From contig JBLDXI010000046.1 in NCBI GenBank assembly GCA_047495785.1, positions 1,736,001 to 1,800,000 of the forward strand: DNA of 64,000 bases, read 5' to 3'. This stretch comes from Lepidodermella squamata (Eukaryota > Gastrotricha). The position numbers and the translations under genes are program-made. Below, one piece after another: positions 63,653-64,000 of this stretch; within the stretch, counting starts at the first letter, position 1; the number at the start of each line of letters is the position of its first letter. A model generated the notes under the pieces. The model ran no database searches. It saw only the letters and a list, made by a program, of their open reading frames with translations, and was not told where the DNA came from.

Positions 63653-63805
63653 GATTTTCATAAGATTTAATATCCCACTATTTCCCTCCCTAGCCTTGTA
63701 GTCGAACCCATATCTTGAATCGAATTATATTTCAGGTTGCATTATTAGCAGCTTGATTTAGCAGCAGAATCCTACAATAAAACAAACAAAAATGTCACAG
63801 CAAGT
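63653..63805. other. Short intergenic space
   Basis: It contains the AATAAA of the plus-strand gene (about 63774-63780) and the 3' end of the minus-strand partial gene. Nothing else. Confidence 0.6.
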
Positions 63806-64000
63806 TTACTCAGCCTTATTATCTTTGGGGTTAGGGTTAGTATGGTTAGTGCTACGGTCCTTCGGTTCAATGTATTGTAAATTTTCAAGCAAAACTTTCC
63901 ACCCCGTGACCAAATTGTCACGGAGGTTCGTGCTGGTCATTGAGGCGCAGGCTTGACGCCACGCGTTGACGAATTCTTCGCGCGGTTCGCCGAGGTTGAT
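63806..64000 (-). CDS. Last exon of an unidentified minus-strand gene (partial)
   Basis: On the minus strand a 64-codon open stretch runs from the window edge (64000) to a stop at 63808-63806. It reads INLGEPREEFVNAWRQACAS, then MTSTNLRDNLVTGWKVLLEN and ends NPNPKDNKAE. GC-rich codon use like the housekeeping genes here and alternating helical, amphipathic character make a real exon likely. I do not recognise the family, and no start or upstream exons are inside the window. Confidence 0.6.
   Translation of the reverse strand: MNLGEPREEFVNAWRQACASMTSTNLRDNLVTGWKVLLENLQYIEPKDRSTNHTNPNPKDNKAE

Noticed and set aside
1-64000. CRISPR array, bacterial operon or prophage
   Set aside because: The window is clearly intron-bearing animal DNA; no direct-repeat/spacer pattern or phage genes were seen.

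Overview
The window is nuclear DNA from a small-genome invertebrate animal. Its genes are metazoan orthologues (Brat/NCL-1 TRIM-NHL protein, odd-skipped zinc-finger factor, UBL3, TRAPPC2, ribosomal protein S3a, selenophosphate synthetase, RBM26/27, LARP1, NAA15, paramyosin). They are split by many short (about 45-150 nt) GT-AG introns, sit on both strands and lie roughly 4 kb apart. Paramyosin plus gene density suggests a compact protostome, perhaps a tardigrade, a nematode relative or another small-bodied group. The sequence alone does not settle the phylum, and the short TTAGGG-like tracts argue mildly against a typical nematode. All exon structures were built by hand from splice signals, reading-frame phase and family conservation.

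Layout. 0.9-4.5 kb: a Brat-type TRIM-NHL gene that keeps a RING finger. 8.0-8.6 kb: an orphan ORF carrying a 33/66-bp coding minisatellite. 9-14 kb: GC-rich blocks around the odd-skipped gene (minus strand). 16.1-16.9 kb: a small LicD-like nucleotidyltransferase-domain gene. 17.5-20.9 kb: three tightly packed minus-strand genes (selenophosphate synthetase, RpS3A, TRAPPC2). 24.4-25.5 kb: UBL3 with a prenylation tail. 28.4-34.1 kb: a tandem array of four atypical dual-specificity phosphatase genes plus one decayed relic. 34.5-37.6 kb: RBM26/27 (minus), divergent from LARP1 (38.7-43.4 kb, plus). 45.7-49.5 kb: NAA15 (minus). 50.7-51.1 kb: a decayed non-LTR reverse-transcriptase fragment. 53.9-57.4 kb: paramyosin (plus). 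59.4-60.7 kb: a degenerate tandem repeat of about 175 bp. 61.0-63.7 kb: an intronless gene for a secreted protein with an ADP-ribosyltransferase-like domain, a sushi domain and a Cys-rich C-terminus. The right edge cuts the last exon of a minus-strand gene.

Most of the window is ordinary housekeeping, developmental and muscle content; no gene cluster forms an obvious pathway. RpS3A, Brat, LARP1 and RBM26/27 all act on translation or RNA, but their adjacency looks incidental. The accessory signals are the secreted ADP-ribosyltransferase/sushi protein beside a satellite-like repeat, the phosphatase array (which shows intron turnover, including a GC-AG intron and an apparently recent intron gain), the small LicD-like gene, and the compact three-gene minus-strand block.
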